Assembly (NCBI RefSeq): GCF_026339875.1
Contig: NZ_JAPEPZ010000001.1
Coordinates: 9,238,001-9,302,000, forward strand
DNA length: 64,000 nucleotides
Direction of reading: 5' to 3'
Source: Streptomyces sp. NBC_01571
GTDB taxonomy: Bacteria; Actinomycetota; Actinomycetes; Streptomycetales; Streptomycetaceae
Made by a program: the position numbers and the translations under genes. Below the pieces are notes generated by a model. That model worked only from the letters and a program-made list of their open reading frames with translations, did not search any database and was not told the DNA's origin. Numbering within the stretch: the stretch's first letter is position 1; each line of letters begins with the position of its first letter. Of this stretch, positions 60,399 to 64,000 are shown in pieces.

Positions 60399-61424
60399 AT
60401 GGCTCAGTCGGTGGGTATCAAGGACGTCGCCCGCGCCGCTGGAGTCTCCGTGGGCACGGTCTCGAACGTGATCAACCGCCCGGACACCGTGGCCTCCGAG
60501 ACCCGGGCGCGGGTCCAGTCGGCCATAGACCGGCTCGGCTACGTCCGCAGCGAGTCGGCGCGCCAGCTGCGGGCCGGGCGCAGCCGGATCATGGGCCTGC
60601 TCGTCCTCGACATGGGCAACCCCTTCTTCGTGGACGTGGCGCGCGGCGCCGAGCGGGCCGCGCGGGACGCCGGGCTCGGCGTGATGGTCTGCAACAGCGC
60701 GCAGAGCGCGAGCGAGGAGGCCGACTACCTGTCGCTCTTCGCCGAGCAGCGGGTCCGCGGGGTGCTGCTGACCCCCGCCGACGCGACGGGGCGCAACATC
60801 GAGACCTTCCGCCGCAACGGCATCCCCTTCGTACTGGTCGACCGGGTCGCCGAGGGCACCACCGAGTGCTCGGTCTCGGTCGACGACGTGGCGGGCGGCG
60901 CGCTGGCCGTACGTCATCTCGTCGACGCAGGCCACCGCTCGATCGCGTACGTCAGCGGTCCGCCCGGACTGAACCAGGTCACCGACCGGCGCACCGGCGC
61001 GCTGAACGCGCTGGCCGAGGCAGGGCTGCCGCCCACCGCCCTCAGGGAGCTGCCGACCGAGCGCCTGGACGTCGCCGCGGGCCGTGACGCCGGCGCCCGG
61101 CTGCTCGGCCTGGCCGTGCGCCCGACCGCCGTCTTCTGCGCCAACGACCTGCTCGCACTCGGTGTCCTGCAGGCCATGTACGCGGCCGGCGTCGGCGTCC
61201 CCGACGACCTCGCCATCGTCGGCTACGACGACATCGAGTTCGCCGCCGCCGCGGCCGTCCCGCTCACCTCGGTGCGCCAGCCCGCCATGACGATGGGCGC
61301 CCTCGCCGCCGAGCTGCTGCTGGAGGAGACGGAGGCCGAGACGGCCCCGGTGCCGCACGAACACCGCCGGGTGGTGCTCCAGCCGGAGCTGGTGGTACGC
61401 CGTTCCAGCCTGTCGGCGCGCTGA
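60399..61424 (+). CDS. LacI family regulator of rhamnose genes
   Basis: A 341-residue repressor. The N-terminal HTH (IKDVARAAGVSVGTVSNVINRPDTVASETRARVQSAI, residues 6-45) with hinge helix (SESARQLRAGRS) precedes a type 1 periplasmic-binding-like sensor domain (IMGLLVLDMGNPFFVDVARGAE ..., VFCANDLLALGVLQAM). As the last gene of the transporter operon it likely binds the TGAA/TTCA palindromes upstream (54886, 55053, and possibly 19720) and releases them when a rhamnose catabolite accumulates. Inducer identity is not visible. RBS is tacctggaggttcctgcc. Confidence 0.9.
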   Translation: MAQSVGIKDVARAAGVSVGTVSNVINRPDTVASETRARVQSAIDRLGYVRSESARQLRAGRSRIMGLLVLDMGNPFFVDVARGAERAARDAGLGVMVCNSAQSASEEADYLSLFAEQRVRGVLLTPADATGRNIETFRRNGIPFVLVDRVAEGTTECSVSVDDVAGGALAVRHLVDAGHRSIAYVSGPPGLNQVTDRRTGALNALAEAGLPPTALRELPTERLDVAAGRDAGARLLGLAVRPTAVFCANDLLALGVLQAMYAAGVGVPDDLAIVGYDDIEFAAAAAVPLTSVRQPAMTMGALAAELLLEETEAETAPVPHEHRRVVLQPELVVRRSSLSAR

Positions 61425-61545
61425 TCCTCCCCACCCGGTGCTGAGCCGCTGTTCAGTACGGTTTCTTGATCCCCGGGCTCGGCCGGCCCGGGAGCATGTG
61501 TTCAACTGGGACGCAGCCTGGAATCCGTACGTCTGGGGAGTCCCG

Positions 61546-62847
61546 TTGACCGTCAGCTACCGCCAGCCCGGTGTCGTCCTCACCGACCACCGCTTCACCG
61601 TGCCCCTCGACCACGACGACCCGGCGGGGGAGACCATCCAGTTGTTCGCCCGCGCGGTCGTCGCGAGCGAGAAGGCGCACCAGGACCTCCCCTGGCTGGT
61701 CTACCTCCAAGGCGGCCCCGGCTTCGGTGCCAACCGCTTCGTCGGCAAGCAGGCCTGGCTCGGCCGTGCGCTCAAGGAGTTCCGGGTCCTGCTGCTCGAC
61801 CAGCGCGGCACCGGCCACTCCACGCCCGCCAACCGCCAGACGCTCCCGCTGCGCGGTGGTCCGCGCGCCCAGGCCGACTACCTCACGCACTTCCGCGGCG
61901 ACTCCATCGTCCGTGACTGCGAGGTCATCCGCCCCCGGCTCACCGGCGGCGCGCCCTGGACCGTACTGGGCCAGAGCTTCGGCGGCTTCTGCGCGGTGAA
62001 CTACCTCTCGACGGCCCCCGAAGGCCTGCGCGCGGTCCTGATCACCGGCGGGCTGCCCGCGCTGGACGCGCACGCGGACGACGTCTACCGGGCCGCGTAT
62101 CCCCGTATCGAGCGCAAAGTGGCGGCACACTACGCGCGTTACCCCCAGGACGTGGAGCGGGCCCGGCAGATCGCCGAGTACCTCGTGCGGCACGAACCGG
62201 TCCTGAGCGGCGGCGACCGCCTCACCGTCGAGGCCTTCCAGTCGCTCGGCATCCTTCTCGGCGGCAGCGAGGGCAGTCACCGGCTGCACTACCTCCTGGA
62301 GGAGGCCTTCGTCCGCACCCCGCAGGGACCGGCTCTCTCCGACGCCTTCCAGGAGGAGGTCCAGGGGCTGCTCTCGTACGCGGGCCACCCGCTGTACGCG
62401 CTGATCCACGAGGCGGTCTACGGGCAGGACGACCGGCCCACCGCCTGGTCGGCCGAACGGGTGCGCGCCGAGTTCCCGCAGTTCGACGCGGCCAAGACAC
62501 TCGCGGACGACGGGCCGCTGCTGTTCACCGGCGAGTCCGTGCACCCTTGGATGTTCGACACCGACCCCGCGCTGCGGCCACTGCGCGAGACCGCCGAGGA
62601 ACTGGCCGCCCGCACCGACTGGCAGCCGCTGTACGACCCCGCCCGCCTCGCCGCCAACGAGGTCCCGGTGGCCGCGGCGGTCTACCACGACGACATGTAC
62701 GTCGACACCGGGCACGCGCTGCGCACCGCCCGCGCCATCGGCGGTCTGCGCACCTGGGTGACCGACGAGTTCGAGCACGACGGCGTACGGGCCGGCGGGC
62801 CTCGTGTCCTGGACCGGCTGCTGGCGTTGACGCGCGACGAGGTCTGA
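61546..62847 (+). CDS. Proline iminopeptidase-like alpha/beta hydrolase
   Basis: A 433-residue hydrolase of the proline iminopeptidase family, which removes N-terminal proline from peptides. N-terminal strand region LTVSYRQPGVVLTDHRFTVPLDHDDPAG; oxyanion region LVYLQGGPGFGANRF; RG-T-GHS segment DQRGTGHSTPANRQT; nucleophile in VLGQSFGGFCAVNYLS; late HDDMYVDTGHALRTA and EFEHDG carry the Asp and His region. The TTG at 61546 is preceded by ggggag and gives the family's usual length; a frame back to 61438 adds 36 atypical residues. Unrelated to rhamnose use. Confidence 0.88.
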   Translation: MTVSYRQPGVVLTDHRFTVPLDHDDPAGETIQLFARAVVASEKAHQDLPWLVYLQGGPGFGANRFVGKQAWLGRALKEFRVLLLDQRGTGHSTPANRQTLPLRGGPRAQADYLTHFRGDSIVRDCEVIRPRLTGGAPWTVLGQSFGGFCAVNYLSTAPEGLRAVLITGGLPALDAHADDVYRAAYPRIERKVAAHYARYPQDVERARQIAEYLVRHEPVLSGGDRLTVEAFQSLGILLGGSEGSHRLHYLLEEAFVRTPQGPALSDAFQEEVQGLLSYAGHPLYALIHEAVYGQDDRPTAWSAERVRAEFPQFDAAKTLADDGPLLFTGESVHPWMFDTDPALRPLRETAEELAARTDWQPLYDPARLAANEVPVAAAVYHDDMYVDTGHALRTARAIGGLRTWVTDEFEHDGVRAGGPRVLDRLLALTRDEV

Positions 62848-62893
62848 GGTCCCCTACGGTCTGACGGGTTGTCAGAACCGAGAGGGGACCTGG

Positions 62894-63727
62894 ATGATCG
62901 ACACCTTGCGTACCGACGTCCCGGAGGGTGAGGAGCGCTTCCGCCTCGACGTGGAGGACGGGATCGGCGTCCTCACCCTCTGCCGTCCGGGCAGGCTCAA
63001 CGCGTGGAGCTGGGAGTCGACACGCCAACTCGGGCTGCTGGCCGACCGGATCCGCTTCGACGAGTCGGTCCGGGTGGTCCTGCTGCGGGCGCAGGGGCGG
63101 GCCTTCTGCGCGGGCATCGACGTGACGGCACCGGGCGGCGCGATCGAGGGACGCTCGGACGCGGAGCGGGCCCGCAACTACTACGAGGGGATCCGCTGGG
63201 CGCACGAGCGGTTCGCGGTCTTCGCGGGGCTGCCGCAACCGGTGGTCGCGGCCGTCCAGGGACACTGCCTGGGCTTCGGCTTCGAACTCGCGCTGATGGC
63301 GGACCTCAGGATCGCCGCCGACGACGCGGTGTTCGCTCTGCCGGAGGCGCGGCTCGGGGTCGCCGTCGACGCGGGCGGAGATCTGCGCATCGCGCGGGAG
63401 GCGGGGGCCGGGTGGGCGAAGTTCCTGGCCCTGACAGGGCGTTCACTGGACGCCGTCACCGCCGAGCGGCTCCGTCTCGTGCAACTCGTGGTCGCCCGCG
63501 ACGAACTGGACGCGGCCGCCCGTGCCGTCGCCGCCGAGATCGCGGCGAACGCGCCGCTCGCCGTGCGCGGCATCAAGCGCGACATCGACGCGTACGCCGA
63601 CGCGGGACTCGCGGCGGCCTTGGACCGGACCGCCGGATCGGCGGCGCTCACCCTGGCCTCCGAGGACTCCCGCGAGGGATACGCGGCGAAGGCCGCGCGC
63701 CGCGTGCCGCGGTTCGAGGGGAAGTGA
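62894..63727 (+). CDS. Enoyl-CoA hydratase/isomerase family protein
   Basis: A 277-residue crotonase-fold protein. The oxyanion-hole segments are GRAFCAGIDVTAPGG and VVAAVQGHCLGFGFELALMADLRIAADDAVFALPEARLGV. The glutamates that activate water in true hydratases are partly altered: LPEARLGVAVDAGG retains one acidic residue but differs from the usual FPEVxLGLVPxxGG, so the reaction may be an isomerisation or hydrolysis. RBS gaggggac before the ATG; 46 bp after the peptidase gene, perhaps the same transcript. Confidence 0.88.
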   Translation: MIDTLRTDVPEGEERFRLDVEDGIGVLTLCRPGRLNAWSWESTRQLGLLADRIRFDESVRVVLLRAQGRAFCAGIDVTAPGGAIEGRSDAERARNYYEGIRWAHERFAVFAGLPQPVVAAVQGHCLGFGFELALMADLRIAADDAVFALPEARLGVAVDAGGDLRIAREAGAGWAKFLALTGRSLDAVTAERLRLVQLVVARDELDAAARAVAAEIAANAPLAVRGIKRDIDAYADAGLAAALDRTAGSAALTLASEDSREGYAAKAARRVPRFEGK

Positions 63728-63743
63728 CCGGCGTGCTTTGATC

Positions 63744-63766
63744 GGACGCGGCTCCGAGCCGCGTCC
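63744..63766. terminator. Terminator hairpin after the hydratase gene
   Basis: Perfect 11-bp arms ggacgcggctc / gagccgcgtcc separated by one base, 17 bp after the stop codon. Confidence 0.7.
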
Positions 63767-63885
63767 GGCCCGGCAACGGCCGGAGCGGGCACGGCGACCG
63801 GTTCCGTGCCGCGTCCGGCGCCCGGCCCGGCCCGGCCCGGCGAACGGTGCCGCACGGGGTCGCGTGCGGTGGGGAAGGGGGACGG

Positions 63886-64000
63886 GTGAGGGACGACGAA
63901 GAGCTTCTCGCCGAGCGGTTCGAGGAGCACCGGGGCCGCCTGCGAGCGGTGGCCTACCGGATGCTCGGCTCGCTGAGCGAGGCCGACGACGCCGTGCAGG
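63886..64000 (+). CDS. ECF RNA polymerase sigma factor (partial, cut by window end)
   Basis: A GTG at 63886, preceded by ggggaaggggg, begins VRDDEELLAERFEEHRGRLRAVAYRMLGS and continues LSEADDAVQ to the window edge. This is region 2.1-2.2 of an extracytoplasmic-function sigma factor (the HRGRLRAVAYRMLGSLSEADDAVQ pattern is typical of the SigJ/ECF41-like type). Only 38 codons are visible, so the subgroup and any C-terminal regulatory domain are unknown. Confidence 0.85.
   Translation, partial: MRDDEELLAERFEEHRGRLRAVAYRMLGSLSEADDAVQ

Overview
The window has the hallmarks of a Streptomyces chromosome: very high GC, strong G/C preference at third codon positions, many GTG/TTG starts, an SsgA-like sporulation protein, SpoIIE-type phosphatase and SigB-type sigma factor. 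No rRNA, tRNA, CRISPR array, insertion sequence or replication origin was recognised.

Layout. 0-16 kb is accessory: a broken PAS-domain fragment, lpdA with a membrane-protein gene, a secreted trypsin-like protease, an SDR followed by a TetR regulator, an SsgA-like protein, a secreted His-rich protein, a GNAT acetyltransferase, a secreted phosphodiester glycosidase, a GAF/PP2C (SpoIIE-type) phosphatase divergent from a DUF4331 gene, then an SDR beside a class I terpene cyclase. 16-24 kb carries two small unknown genes, a secreted alpha-L-rhamnosidase and a secreted GH76-type glycosidase (divergent), an SDR, a secreted EEP-fold phosphatase/nuclease and a small membrane protein. 24.3-25.7 kb is a scar: a short piece of monomeric isocitrate dehydrogenase, a PP2C gene without its 5' end and a GTPase gene without its 5' end, the last two meeting head to head.

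26.1-39.7 kb is a tightly overlapping operon for a group 1h (high-affinity, H2-scavenging) [NiFe]-hydrogenase: hhyS, hhyL, four poorly characterised conserved genes, a maturation protease, a 34-residue membrane microprotein, then hypA-hypB-hypF-hypC-hypD-hypE. It is followed by a convergent multi-pass membrane protein, a SigB-family sigma factor with a plausible SigB-type promoter, and an osmoprotectant (glycine betaine type) ABC transporter whose ATPase gene is split from the permease/binding-protein operon, inverted, and separated by a hydrolase gene and three copies of a 97-bp tandem repeat.

47-61.4 kb is an L-rhamnose catabolic locus. Leftward run rhaI, rhaEW, rhaB and then lutA-lutB-lutC; rightward run a sugar ABC transporter (ATPase, two permeases, binding protein), rhamnose mutarotase, a truncated secreted-protein start and a LacI regulator. 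The logic is continuous: uptake, anomer interconversion, isomerisation, phosphorylation, cleavage to DHAP and L-lactaldehyde, oxidation to L-lactate (SDR half of RhaEW), and oxidation of lactate to pyruvate (LutABC). LacI-type palindromes sit in the divergent control region, and a similar one lies before the alpha-L-rhamnosidase 35 kb away, suggesting one regulon from polymer to pyruvate.

The right end holds a proline iminopeptidase-like hydrolase, an enoyl-CoA hydratase family gene and the start of an ECF sigma factor cut by the window edge.

Most worth following: the unknown genes and microprotein in the hydrogenase operon, the rhamnose-lactate coupling with its candidate operators, and the orphan copies of the TetR operator motif at 7.5 kb.
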